Shown: one piece after another, positions 36,861-44,911 of the stretch
Numbering within the stretch: position 1 is the first letter of the stretch
Layout of the letters: every line of letters begins with the position of its first letter
Source: an uncultured Clostridia bacterium
GTDB taxonomy: Bacteria; Bacillota; Clostridia; Christensenellales; Borkfalkiaceae
Length of the DNA stretch: 64,000 bases
Assembly (NCBI GenBank): GCA_947628675.1
Contig: CANRAR010000002.1
Coordinates: 62,001-126,000 of the forward strand
Direction: 5' to 3'
Program-made: the position numbers and the translations under genes
The notes under the pieces: generated by a model
The model's input: the letters and a program-made list of their open reading frames with translations, nothing else
Databases searched by the model: none
What the model was told of the DNA's origin: nothing

Positions 36861-38411
36861 TTACAGCGCCCAGCCGCCCTCGGAGATGAACGTGGCGAGC
36901 AGGTCGCGCGCGTACGTCTTATTGTCGAGCCGCTTGACTTCGGTGATGCGGTTGGAGGAATAGTAGGCAGTATAGGTATCCGTTACAATATAATAGGTCT
37001 TCGTGGAATTGATACTGTCCGCCGAGAAGCCGCTCTTTGTGAAGATGTGATAGTCGTCATTCGTGCTTTCGAGGAAGCGCCTCTTGAGGTCGGAACCCTT
37101 GATGCTCCCGAGGACGATCGCATTGTCGAAGGGAAGAACGGAGAACACGTCGGCATAGGTCAACTGCCCCGCGTTGAGGTCATAGGGGCTTCTCGTCTTT
37201 AAGAAGCCGCCGCCCAAAACGATGTCGTACTGCGAGCCCCAAACTTCCGTCCCCTTCTCGAGATAGAGTTTTGCGACCGTGTCCTCAATGTCCGAATCGT
37301 AACGCCTTTCAATGTTGTTGCCGAGGATCGTCTCGTAAGGGTCACTATCGGGGAAATATTTTGTAAAGAGCGTATTTACGGAGGGGTCGTCCGCAAGGCT
37401 GCTCTTGGCGTAGGTGGAAGTACCCAGTACCCGCGGGGAGGAGACGGTGCTCTTGCCCGTCGTGAGGTCGATGCGGACGTCCACAGAGGAGACGCCCTTG
37501 TTCTCGCCGCCGCCTTGTAGGTGATAGACGCCGTATTCGTCCTTCACGACATATTGTTTATGCGTATGCGCCTCGAACACGAGATCGACATAGCCGTCGG
37601 AGAGCGAACCGTCGTACCACGCCATATCGCTCGATTTTACCGAGGCGCCGCTCGAACTTGAAAACTTCGTGCCGCTGCCGCCGTCGTGCAGGGAGTAGAC
37701 GATAAAATCGCACCCCTCCTCTTCCCGCAGGCGCGTCGCCTCGGCCTTGACGAGCGCCGTGAGGGCGCTCCCCGTCGCAAATTTCAGCCCGCTCTGGAAT
37801 TCCCCCGAGATGGAGGAGAGGCAGTCGCCGATGGCGCCGATGATGCCGATCTTCGCGCCCGCCTTCTCGACGACGACGGAGGGCTTGCAGTAGCCGGGCA
37901 TCTTGCCGTTATATGTCACATTGATGCCGAGAATGGGGAACTTCGCAAGTTCGCTGTTGGGCGTCAAGACATCGGGCCCCCAATCGAACTCGTGGTTGCC
38001 GAGGGTCATGGAGACGAACCCCGCCTCGTTCATCCACTCCGTCATGAGCGCGCCCTTGGTGGAGGAGGACTCCACCGTCCCCTGCCACATATCGCCCGAG
38101 GAGAGCAGGATCTCTTCCCGCGCCGTGTCGGCATATAAATCTTTAAGATAGGTCGTGAACTCGTCCACGCCGGGCTGGTTGCCGCCGTCCATGAACTTCC
38201 CGTGCAGGTCGTTGACGGCGAGGAAGGTGAGTTCCGCGTCAACTTTGATGCCGCAATCGTCGCAGAGACCGTCGAAATCGTCGTCGGTGTGGCGGGGCGT
38301 ATACCCATCGGGAGTCGGCTCCGTGCCCTTGCGGGCGCAACCCACGAGCGCCGTGCAGAGGATGAGCGCGGCGGAGGCAAGCAATGCAATTCTATTCAAA
38401 AATTTTTTCAT
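36861..38411 (-). CDS. 5'-nucleotidase-type metallophosphatase lipoprotein
   Basis: The 516-residue lipoprotein (lipobox LVGC, C25) carries a short HTDDDFDGLCDDCG segment at 41-54, an acidic motif with two Cys. The calcineurin-like phosphatase domain follows: VNDLHG (D68, H70), SSGDMWQG (D107), LGNHEFDWG (N139, H140) and EAHTHKQY. The 5'-nucleotidase C-terminal domain contains TYADVFSVLPFDNAIV. These enzymes remove phosphate from extracellular nucleotides. It sits between cdd and pdp in the deoC operon, which makes it the link between the surface nucleases and nucleoside uptake. Confidence 0.94.
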   Translation of the reverse strand: MKKFLNRIALLASAALILCTALVGCARKGTEPTPDGYTPRHTDDDFDGLCDDCGIKVDAELTFLAVNDLHGKFMDGGNQPGVDEFTTYLKDLYADTAREEILLSSGDMWQGTVESSSTKGALMTEWMNEAGFVSMTLGNHEFDWGPDVLTPNSELAKFPILGINVTYNGKMPGYCKPSVVVEKAGAKIGIIGAIGDCLSSISGEFQSGLKFATGSALTALVKAEATRLREEEGCDFIVYSLHDGGSGTKFSSSSGASVKSSDMAWYDGSLSDGYVDLVFEAHTHKQYVVKDEYGVYHLQGGGENKGVSSVDVRIDLTTGKSTVSSPRVLGTSTYAKSSLADDPSVNTLFTKYFPDSDPYETILGNNIERRYDSDIEDTVAKLYLEKGTEVWGSQYDIVLGGGFLKTRSPYDLNAGQLTYADVFSVLPFDNAIVLGSIKGSDLKRRFLESTNDDYHIFTKSGFSADSINSTKTYYIVTDTYTAYYSSNRITEVKRLDNKTYARDLLATFISEGGWAL

Positions 38412-38417
38412 GCGTCT

Positions 38418-38819
38418 TTACAGGTTTTCCGACGTAAACGAATATGGCAGCAGTTCGTTGAGCGTAAACGCCCTGAATTTTTCGGGCGTACCGAGTAAAA
38501 TTTTGAAATCCGCGGGGCAAAATTCGGCGATGACCTGCCTGCATACCCCGCAGGGTGCGGTGAACGGCGAGGTCTCCCCCGTCCGCCCGCCGACGATGGC
38601 GATCGCCTCAAATTCGCGTTCACCCTCGCTCACGGCCTTGAAAATCGCCGTGCGTTCGGCGCAATTGGTGGCGGAATAGCCCGCGTTCTCCACATTGCAA
38701 CCCGTGTAGAGTTTTCCGCTCCTTGTGAGGAGCGCCGCCCCCACGCGAAAATCCGAGTAGGGACAATAGGAATAGAAGCGCGCATTCTGCGCCGCCTGCA
38801 TCAGTTCTTTTTCCGTCAT
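38418..38819 (-). CDS. cdd: Cytidine deaminase
   Basis: This 133-residue enzyme converts (deoxy)cytidine to (deoxy)uridine. The zinc site is complete: CAERTA with C53 and the catalytic E55, and PCGVC with C90 and C93. GCNVENAGYSATNCAE is the substrate-binding region. The start overlaps the deoB stop by 4 bases, and the nucleotidase gene starts 6 bp after its stop. It channels deoxycytidine into the Pdp step. Confidence 0.96.
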   Translation of the reverse strand: MTEKELMQAAQNARFYSYCPYSDFRVGAALLTRSGKLYTGCNVENAGYSATNCAERTAIFKAVSEGEREFEAIAIVGGRTGETSPFTAPCGVCRQVIAEFCPADFKILLGTPEKFRAFTLNELLPYSFTSENL

Positions 38820-39979
38820 TTCTGCACTTCCTTCAAGAAGCTCTCGCCGCTCGTTTTCTCCTTACCGACGCCGAAAAAGTCCAAAACGGTGGCGGAAATA
38901 TCGGCAAACGTCGGGCGGATGCCCAAATTCACGCCGCCCCTTATGCCCGCCCCATAGATGAGCATGGGCGTGTATTCGCGCGAGTGGTCGGTGGAGGGCG
39001 TCGAGGGGTCGCACCCGTGGTCGGCGGTGATGAGGAGCACGTCGTCCTCCCGCATATCGGGGAGGAATTTGCTCAAAAATTCGTCGAACTCCGTCGCCGC
39101 GGCGGCATACCCCGCAACGTCGTTCCTGTGGCCGTACTTCATGTCGAAATCGACGAGGTTGACAAAGCACAGCCCCTCGAAGTCGCGCCCCTGAATTTCC
39201 TTGGTCACCTGCATCCCGTGCGTGTTGGACGTCGTGCGATTGCTCTCCGAAACGCCACTCCCCGCGAAAATATCGTAAATTTTGCCCACGGAAATGGTTG
39301 CATATCCCGCCTTTTGCAGCAAATTCAGCATGGTATCGGCGGGCGGGACGAGGGAGAAGTCGTGACGGTTCGCCGTGCGCGTGAAGGGATATTCCCCCGT
39401 GAACGGACGGGCGATGACCCGCCCCACGCCGTGCTTGCCATGGAGCATCGCGCGCGCGATCTCACAATATTTATAGAGTTCGGGCACGGGCACCACGTCC
39501 TCGTGCGCCGCGATCTGGAACACGCTGTCCGCCGAGGTATACACGATGAGCGCGCCCGTCTCCATATGCTCCCGCCCGTAGTCCTTTATAACTTCGGTGC
39601 CCGAATAGGGCTTGTTGCAGATGACTTTCCGCCCCGTCTTTTGCTCGAACTCCTCGATGACTTCGGGCGGGAAGCCGTCGGGGTACGTCGGGAGCGGGTC
39701 GGGCGAGATGATGCCCGCGATCTCCCAGTGCCCGATGGTCGTATCCTTGCCGGCGGAAGTTTCCGACATCTTGCAGTAACTCGCCTTGGGCGAAGAAACG
39801 CCGCCGCCCACGCCGTCGATATTGAAGAGCCCGAGCGCCTTCAAGTTGGGGCAGTTGAAATTTTGATGATTGCGGATGGCGCCGAGGGTATCGCTCCCCT
39901 CGTCGTGCCACTTATAGGCGTCGGGGAGTTCCCCCACGCCGAAACTATCGAGTACGATCAGAAAAAATCTCTTTGCCAT
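38816..39979 (-). CDS. deoB: Phosphopentomutase
   Basis: The 387-residue alkaline-phosphatase-superfamily mutase converts (deoxy)ribose-1-phosphate to the 5-phosphate. It begins MAKRFFLIVLDSFGVGELPDA with the metal-binding Asp, and the second metal site ITADHGCDPSTPSTDHSREYTP is intact. The start at 39979 has GAGG 5 bases upstream. It lies 41 bp after deoD and overlaps cdd by 4 bases. It supplies DeoC with its substrate. Confidence 0.96.
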   Translation of the reverse strand: MAKRFFLIVLDSFGVGELPDAYKWHDEGSDTLGAIRNHQNFNCPNLKALGLFNIDGVGGGVSSPKASYCKMSETSAGKDTTIGHWEIAGIISPDPLPTYPDGFPPEVIEEFEQKTGRKVICNKPYSGTEVIKDYGREHMETGALIVYTSADSVFQIAAHEDVVPVPELYKYCEIARAMLHGKHGVGRVIARPFTGEYPFTRTANRHDFSLVPPADTMLNLLQKAGYATISVGKIYDIFAGSGVSESNRTTSNTHGMQVTKEIQGRDFEGLCFVNLVDFDMKYGHRNDVAGYAAAATEFDEFLSKFLPDMREDDVLLITADHGCDPSTPSTDHSREYTPMLIYGAGIRGGVNLGIRPTFADISATVLDFFGVGKEKTSGESFLKEVQK

Positions 39980-40020
39980 TCTTGCCTCGCGGTGCGTTTT
40001 TCGCACCCCATGTCGCAATT

Positions 40021-40740
40021 TTACGCAAGTTCAAGCGCGATCTTCATCATCGCCGTAAAGCTATTTTGCCGCTCCTCGGCGGTGGTATTCTCCTCGGGGT
40101 GAAGGAAACTGTCGCTCACGGTGCAGATGCAGAGAGCCTTCTTGCCCGCGCGCGCCGCATTGCAGTAGAGCGCCGCGCTCTCCATCTCCACGCCGAGAAC
40201 CCCCATCTTCGCCCATTGCATCCCGCTTTGAGCGTCGTCGTAGAACATATCCGAGGAGAAGATGTTCCCCACCTTATAGTGAACGCCCGCCTCTTCGCAG
40301 AGGTCGGCGGCACGGCGCAAAAGCCCGAAGTCGGCGATGGGAGCAAAGTCCCCCGGCAAATTGTACTGCTTGGCGTAATTGCCGTTGGTGCAGGCGCCCT
40401 GCGCCAAGATGATGTCGTGCACGTGCAGATCCTCATCGAAACTGCCGCACGAGCCGATGCGGATGATGTTCTCCACGCCGTAGAAGTTGAAAAGTTCGTA
40501 GGAATAGATGCCGATGGCGGGTTGCCCCATGCCCGAGGCCATCACGGAGACCCTTTTCCCCTTGTAGGTGCCCGTAAAGCCGTTCACCCCGCGCACATTG
40601 TTGACGAGGACGGGGTTTTCGAGGAAGTTCTCCGCAATGAATTTGGAACGCAACGGGTCACCCGGCATCAAAACGGTCGGGGCGAAGTCGCCGTACTTGG
40701 CGCTGATGTGGGGGGTGGGAATGTTGGGGTGCTTTTCCAT
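40021..40740 (-). CDS. deoD: Purine-nucleoside phosphorylase DeoD-type
   Basis: The 239-residue hexameric-type enzyme cleaves purine (deoxy)nucleosides with phosphate. It has MPGDPLRSKFIAENFL with the phosphate-binding Arg, IRIGSCGSF, GVEMESAALY with the ribose-binding Met-Glu, and VSDSFL with the catalytic Asp. The ATG at 40740 overlaps the deoC stop by 1 base (TAATG), so translation is coupled. The family call is firm. Confidence 0.96.
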   Translation of the reverse strand: MEKHPNIPTPHISAKYGDFAPTVLMPGDPLRSKFIAENFLENPVLVNNVRGVNGFTGTYKGKRVSVMASGMGQPAIGIYSYELFNFYGVENIIRIGSCGSFDEDLHVHDIILAQGACTNGNYAKQYNLPGDFAPIADFGLLRRAADLCEEAGVHYKVGNIFSSDMFYDDAQSGMQWAKMGVLGVEMESAALYCNAARAGKKALCICTVSDSFLHPEENTTAEERQNSFTAMMKIALELA

Positions 40741-41399
40741 TACAAAAGCCCCTCCTCTTTTACGATCTTCACGATGCGGGAAGTGCCCAGCCTGCTCGCG
40801 CCGAGGGCGACGAAGTCCTCCGCGTCCTGAATGGAGGCAATGCCCCCCGCTGCCTTGATCTTCACGTCTTTCCCGACGTACTTTTTGAAGAGGGCAACGT
40901 CCTCGCGGGTCGCGCCCGCCTTGGAAAATCCCGTCGAGGTCTTGATATAGTCCGCCTTTGCCTCCGTCACGAGTTCGCACATCTTGATCTTCTCCTCCTC
41001 GGTGAGGAGGCAGGTCTCGATGATGACTTTGAGGATGTGCCCGCCGCAGGCCGCCTTGATGGCCTTGATCTCGTCGAGGATCTTCTCGTAGCGCCCCGCT
41101 TTGAGGTCGCCGATGTTGATGACCATGTCGATCTCATCCGCGCCCTCCTTTACGGCCTGCGCCGTCTCGAACACCTTCACCTCTTTGGTGTTGTATCCGT
41201 TGGGGAAGCCGATGACGGTGCAGATGGCGAGTTTGTCCCCCGCGTACTTCTTGGCGTCCGCCACATAGCAGGGCGGAATGCACACGGAGGCCGTGCCGTA
41301 TTTTATGCCGTCGTCGATGAGCGCCTTGATGTCCTCAAAAGTCGCCGTGACGGCAAGTTGCGTGTGATCGCACCGTTTCACAATTTCTCTGATGTCCAT
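40740..41399 (-). CDS. deoC: Deoxyribose-phosphate aldolase
   Basis: This 219-residue class I aldolase splits 2-deoxyribose-5-phosphate into acetaldehyde and glyceraldehyde-3-phosphate, the committed step of DNA-sugar catabolism. The Schiff-base lysine K153 is in [10 protein letters not shown], and D91 and K182 complete the catalytic set. GGGGG lies 5 bases before the ATG. It is the first gene after a perfect consensus promoter at 41432-41460 and heads a ten-gene run reaching to 31627. Confidence 0.97.
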   Translation of the reverse strand: MDIREIVKRCDHTQLAVTATFEDIKALIDDGIKYGTASVCIPPCYVADAKKYAGDKLAICTVIGFPNGYNTKEVKVFETAQAVKEGADEIDMVINIGDLKAGRYEKILDEIKAIKAACGGHILKVIIETCLLTEEEKIKMCELVTEAKADYIKTSTGFSKAGATREDVALFKKYVGKDVKIKAAGGIASIQDAEDFVALGASRLGTSRIVKIVKEEGLL

Positions 41400-41431
41400 A
41401 ATTTCCCCCTTCTTTTCCTGTGTGCTTCCCC

Positions 41432-41460
41432 ATTATAGCGCATCGCGCGGCTTTTGTCAA
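41432..41460 (-). promoter_or_regulatory. Consensus promoter of the deoC-led operon
   Basis: TTGACA (41455-41460), a 17-bp spacer and TATAAT (41432-41437). It is the only good promoter seen ahead of the ten genes down to 31627. Confidence 0.92.
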
Positions 41461-41485
41461 TGGAAAATGTGAAAAGAAAAATGCT

Positions 41486-41513
41486 GAATTTTTACATTTT
41501 TTTGTAAAAATTC
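41486..41513. promoter_or_regulatory. Inverted repeat upstream of the deo promoter (possible operator)
   Basis: GAATTTTTACA and its complement TGTAAAAATTC form 11-bp arms around a 6-base T run. It begins 25 bp upstream of the -35 box. Its position suits a regulator site for the deo operon; it could also be a weak hairpin of no function. Confidence 0.4.
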
Positions 41514-41677
41514 ACAATGTGTACTACAACAAGCCCCCTTTCAGCCCGATTTCTGTTTATTTTTCGCATTTTGTTCTGTGAAAAACAAAATTTTGATAAA
41601 AATTTTTTTCAAATGAAATGAAGCAACAAGCGCGGTTAAAATTCCCCCCGCCGCACATACTGTCCGCGGAGGGAAAC

Positions 41678-42112
41678 ATGATAGAACACGATACGATAGA
41701 ACTCTTACGCGAATGCGACGCGGGCATCCAAATGGGCATCTCCGCCATCGACGAGGTGAAGGATCACGCACAGAAGGCGGATTTTCGCACCATGCTCGAC
41801 GACTACCAGCGGGAGTACGCCGAACTGCAAAACGAAATACAGGGCATCTTGCACAGGTATCACGACGAGGGCAAGGATCCCAATCCCGTCGCCAAGGGCA
41901 TGGCGTGGCTCAAGACCAACGTCATGATGGCAGTGAAGGAGACGGACGAGGAGATCGCCAATCTTCTCACCGACGGCTGTAACATGGGCATCAAGTCGCT
42001 CAACAAGTACCTGAACGACTACGCCGCCGCCGATGAGCGGGCAAAGGACATCACCCGCCGCCTCATCGAATTGCAGGATAGGCAGCTCAAAGAACTCGAA
42101 CGGTATTTGTAA
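41678..42112 (+). CDS. DUF2383/PA2169-like four-helix-bundle protein
   Basis: The 144-residue all-helical, charged protein begins MIEHDTIELLRECDAGIQMG. The spacing of Glu, His and Asp and the pattern of long amphipathic helices resemble the DUF2383/PA2169 ferritin-like family; function is unknown. GGAGG lies 5 bases before the ATG at 41678. No consensus promoter is found; an AT-rich stretch (41560-41630) precedes it. It is transcribed divergently from deoC and convergently with the Nudix gene, with a hairpin terminator between. Confidence 0.75.
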   Translation: MIEHDTIELLRECDAGIQMGISAIDEVKDHAQKADFRTMLDDYQREYAELQNEIQGILHRYHDEGKDPNPVAKGMAWLKTNVMMAVKETDEEIANLLTDGCNMGIKSLNKYLNDYAAADERAKDITRRLIELQDRQLKELERYL

Positions 42113-42129
42113 TATTTTGTAATATGAGG

Positions 42130-42157
42130 AAAGCCCGCGCACCCGCGCAGGCTTTTT
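42130..42157 (+). terminator. Terminator of the helical-bundle gene
   Basis: AAGCC and GCGC arms pair with GCGC and GGCTT with one mismatch, and TTTTT follows on the plus strand. Confidence 0.75.
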
Positions 42158-42173
42158 CTCTATAAAATTGTCG

Positions 42174-42566
42174 CTAACGCCCCATCAGCTTCTGCAAAAT
42201 GACCTCATCGGCGGGGCAAAATTCATAGGACGGGATCTCGGCGGGCAAGATCCATTTCATATCGGCGTGTTCCAAGCGCTTGGGCTCCCCCGCCGCCACG
42301 GTGCAGGAAAAGAGCGTGAGGTGCACCGTAAGATCGGGATATTCGTGGGTGACTTCGGCAAAGACGTCGCCCACTTTGACCGTAATATCCAATTCCTCGC
42401 GGCACTCGCGGACGAGCGCCGCCTCTTTTGTCTCGCCCGCCTCCACCTTGCCGCCGACGAACTCCCACAGGAGCGCCCGCGCCTTATTTTTCGGCCTTTG
42501 GCAGATCAAAAACCTCTCGCCCCGCCAAATGAGCGCCGCTACCACTTCCGCAAATTTTTTCTCCAT
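42174..42566 (-). CDS. Nudix hydrolase (MutT-like)
   Basis: A 130-residue Nudix protein. The Nudix box is complete: GGKVEAGETKEAALVRECREELDI (about residues 38-61). The N-terminal AALIWRGERFLICQRP and the late YEFCPADEVIL strand resemble the (deoxy)nucleoside triphosphate pyrophosphohydrolases such as MutT and CTP pyrophosphohydrolase. The start at 42566 is chosen because a promoter (42583-42611) overlaps any longer frame; the ribosome binding site is weak. Substrate is not certain. Confidence 0.9.
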   Translation of the reverse strand: MEKKFAEVVAALIWRGERFLICQRPKNKARALLWEFVGGKVEAGETKEAALVRECREELDITVKVGDVFAEVTHEYPDLTVHLTLFSCTVAAGEPKRLEHADMKWILPAEIPSYEFCPADEVILQKLMGR

Positions 42567-42582
42567 ACCTTTCACCGCGCCC

Positions 42583-42611
42583 ATTGTACCACACCGCCGC
42601 AAAAGATGCAA
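42583..42611 (-). promoter_or_regulatory. Promoter of Nudix gene
   Basis: TTGCAT (42606-42611), a 17-bp spacer and TACAAT (42583-42588). Confidence 0.65.
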
Positions 42612-42687
42612 GCGCCCCGCCCGAAGCGGCCAAAAATAAAACCGCGAAGAGACCGCCGCCCCTCCGCAGTATCGATTTTCTTAAAAA

Positions 42688-43848
42688 TTATCTCTTCTTC
42701 CGTTCCAGATCCTCGATCTGACGCTTGATGGACTCGCGGATCTGCCCCAACTCCAATGGCGTAATGCGTTGGTTCCGATAGTTAAGTTCGGCCGTCTCGA
42801 GTTGGGAGCGAAGCCCCGCGATCTGCGCGTCATAGACGGCGTTCGCCACACTGTTTACTTCCTTCTCCCGCTCTTTCTTCTCCTGTTCCCGCCTGTATGC
42901 TTCGCCATAGTAGAGCCCGTCCTCTTCGTGGTCGGGTATTTCGGGGTGATCCCTCCATTGATTGCAAACCGCCTTCATTTCGTCGGCGGACTTCCACACC
43001 TCGCCGTCCTTCAATTTTCTCACATTCCTATTGTTTTGGATGGCATACACGATGATGCCGATCTGCGTCTTTTCCGAGAGATCCAACCCGTCCAACTGTG
43101 TGCCGCCCCCGAGGCAGGCCGTGTAGACTTCGCTGCCCGTGACCGCCTTGTATACAGTATAATCGAGAGGGCGTTTAAGTTCAACTTGATGCTTGACCAT
43201 GCGCCACCCTATCCTCTCGAAGGGCGGGGCGATAAGGGAAGAAAGTTTGTAGAGAACTTCATCGGGCACGAGCGCCTTATCCTTCCCGAGGATGTCTCTC
43301 AAAAGTTGTAATTTTTCCTTGACGTCGGTAACGTTCCATGCCTCGCTCAGCACATCGTCGCCGGAATGGATGTCGAGCACTTTCCCGTCATCGAGGGAAC
43401 GGGCAAATTTTTCCGCAAGTTCCCCATCGAGGGTATAGCCGAGGATGGGATCCTTGATCTTCCCGATCTCGCACACAATGCTCGCCGCCGCCAGCAAAAA
43501 GCGCTTTCTGAGCGCGGCCTGCTCCGTCCCGCTCTTCTTTGCCTCCGCATACGCCTCAACTTCGGGATTGCCCTTTGCGACTAAGACCGCCTCGCGGACA
43601 GTGCCCCCCGTTTCCCCGTCCTTTTGCGTCAGAACAAAGAGTTCTTTCGTCCCGTCATGATCCTTCATAAAGGTGTAGGCGGCGTCGGCGCTGCTCGGGG
43701 TGAGCGCCGGGATGGTTTGCTCGAATTTCTTCGATAGAATGGCTTTTTTGATGACCTTATCGCAGGAATGCATACGGACGGAAATTTCCCCCTTCCGCTC
43801 TACGCCCTTGACTTTGAACATGGCAAGCGTCTTTTCCAAAAAGTTCAT
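42688..43848 (-). CDS. Hypothetical protein with C-terminal coiled coil
   Basis: I do not recognise this 386-residue protein. It begins MNFLEKTLAMFKVKGVERKGE, has no signal peptide or membrane segment, and ends in a charged helical region (about 310-386) likely to form a coiled coil, with REQEKKEREKEV and ESIKRQIEDLERKKR. The central part is mixed and shows no catalytic motif I know. GGAGGAG lies just before the ATG at 43848 and a perfect promoter lies upstream. It diverges from an XRE regulator gene, which may control it. Confidence 0.8.
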   Translation of the reverse strand: MNFLEKTLAMFKVKGVERKGEISVRMHSCDKVIKKAILSKKFEQTIPALTPSSADAAYTFMKDHDGTKELFVLTQKDGETGGTVREAVLVAKGNPEVEAYAEAKKSGTEQAALRKRFLLAAASIVCEIGKIKDPILGYTLDGELAEKFARSLDDGKVLDIHSGDDVLSEAWNVTDVKEKLQLLRDILGKDKALVPDEVLYKLSSLIAPPFERIGWRMVKHQVELKRPLDYTVYKAVTGSEVYTACLGGGTQLDGLDLSEKTQIGIIVYAIQNNRNVRKLKDGEVWKSADEMKAVCNQWRDHPEIPDHEEDGLYYGEAYRREQEKKEREKEVNSVANAVYDAQIAGLRSQLETAELNYRNQRITPLELGQIRESIKRQIEDLERKKR

Positions 43849-43882
43849 TTTTTCTCCTCCTTCAGTGAAACAAACTAATTTT

Positions 43883-43911
43883 ATTATAGCCATGCAATGA
43901 TGTTTTGTCAA
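43883..43911 (-). promoter_or_regulatory. Consensus promoter of the 386-residue unknown gene
   Basis: TTGACA (43906-43911), a 17-bp spacer and TATAAT (43883-43888). Confidence 0.9.
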
Positions 43912-44044
43912 TAAAAAACCATGCTAAATGTTTATTGTTCATCAAAAAAATCAATATACAATAAGATTATGCCAAGTTTAACTTCCCTCCCTGTGTGCAG
44001 TCGGGATTTATAATGAGGAAAAGAAGAACCGCAGGGGGATTTTT

Positions 44045-44410
44045 ATGGAGAAAGCAGACATCATCGCAAGGATCGGCTATATTCGGGTACGGGCAAAACT
44101 CACGCAAAAAGCGCTCTCGTATGCCGTAGGGATGAATCCCAATTACATCAACCGCTTGGAGAGCAAGAAGGATTTTTTACCGAGCCTCGAAGTCCTGCTC
44201 AAAATCATCGAAGCGTGTCGCTCCACCCCCGAAGAGTTCTTTTACCATGACATCGCGCAGTATGAAAGAAACAGGGAACTTTCCGCGAAAATCGAAAACC
44301 TTCCCGCCCATGTCAAGGAATTTGTGATGAATTACGACCCCGAACTCATGGATATGTTCACCCGCCTCAACGAGAAATTCGTGCGCCTCAAAAAGAACGA
44401 TAATAAATAA
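44045..44410 (+). CDS. XRE-family HTH transcriptional regulator
   Basis: The 121-residue protein has a classic N-terminal XRE domain (about residues 6-64): IARIGYIRVRAKLTQKALSYAVGM, then NPNYINRLES, then LPSLEVLLKIIEAC. The C-terminal 55 residues are helical. GGGGG precedes the ATG at 44045. Two weak promoter candidates exist: TTGTTC-N16-TACAAT (43935-43962), and a TATAAT at 44009 lacking a -35. It is divergent from the 386-residue unknown gene, a layout often seen with regulator-target pairs. Confidence 0.88.
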   Translation: MEKADIIARIGYIRVRAKLTQKALSYAVGMNPNYINRLESKKDFLPSLEVLLKIIEACRSTPEEFFYHDIAQYERNRELSAKIENLPAHVKEFVMNYDPELMDMFTRLNEKFVRLKKNDNK

Positions 44411-44444
44411 ATCGGAAAACCTACACTTCACAAAACCGTAACGC

Positions 44445-44482
44445 AAAAACGACCGTGAGACGAAAGCCTCACGGTCGTTTTT
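44445..44482. terminator. Bidirectional terminator between XRE gene and tRNA-Thr
   Basis: AAAAACGACCGTGAG pairs with CTCACGGTCGTTTTT around a short loop, with T runs on both strands. It ends right at the tRNA 3' end. Confidence 0.9.
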
Positions 44483-44557
44483 GGAGCTACTGGCCGGACT
44501 TGAACCGGCGACCTGCTGATTACGAATCAGCTGCTCTACCGACTGAGCCACAGTAGC
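44482..44557 (-). tRNA. tRNA-Thr (anticodon CGU)
   Basis: The 76-base gene folds as a cloverleaf. The acceptor arms are GCTACTG/CAGTAGC, the D-arm GCTC/GAGC, the anticodon stem GCTGA/TCAGC with loop TTCGTAA (anticodon CGT), and the T-arm GCCGG/CCGGC with loop TTCAAGT. The 3' CCA is encoded after a T discriminator. A promoter lies at 44591-44619 and a terminator immediately follows. Confidence 0.96.
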
Positions 44558-44590
44558 ATACCTATCCGCGCATTTCCGATGCGCTCTATC

Positions 44591-44619
44591 ATTATAAAAA
44601 AATCGTCGCCAAAATGCAA
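44591..44619 (-). promoter_or_regulatory. Promoter of tRNA-Thr
   Basis: TTGCAT (44614-44619), a 17-bp spacer and TATAAT (44591-44596). The leader holds a GCGCAT/ATGCGC hairpin. Between this promoter and 44847 I see nothing further. Confidence 0.85.
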
Positions 44620-44846
44620 GCGATTTTGCGCGCAAAATAAATTTTTCTTTTTCCGAAATTTGTGCGGGCGGAACATAGGCGGAACATGACCGAACCGCGC
44701 CCGAAACGCGGGCAAAATGCCGCCAAGTCGCAACCTGAGTGCACCCGCCCCGCCGCCCGGATGCAACAAACAAAAATCCGCAGCCGCGGCGCAAGCATCA
44801 GCCGAAATCCCGCCGCCGCACCAAAAGTGCCGAACGCCGTCAAATG

Positions 44847-44875
44847 TTGACAAATCGGCGGAGAAATGCTAAACT
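44847..44875 (+). promoter_or_regulatory. Promoter of OLD-family gene
   Basis: TTGACA (44847-44852), a 17-bp spacer and TAAACT (44870-44875). Confidence 0.8.
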
Positions 44876-44911
44876 GACGTTGAAATATTACGCTGCCTTT
44901 GGGGAAACACC

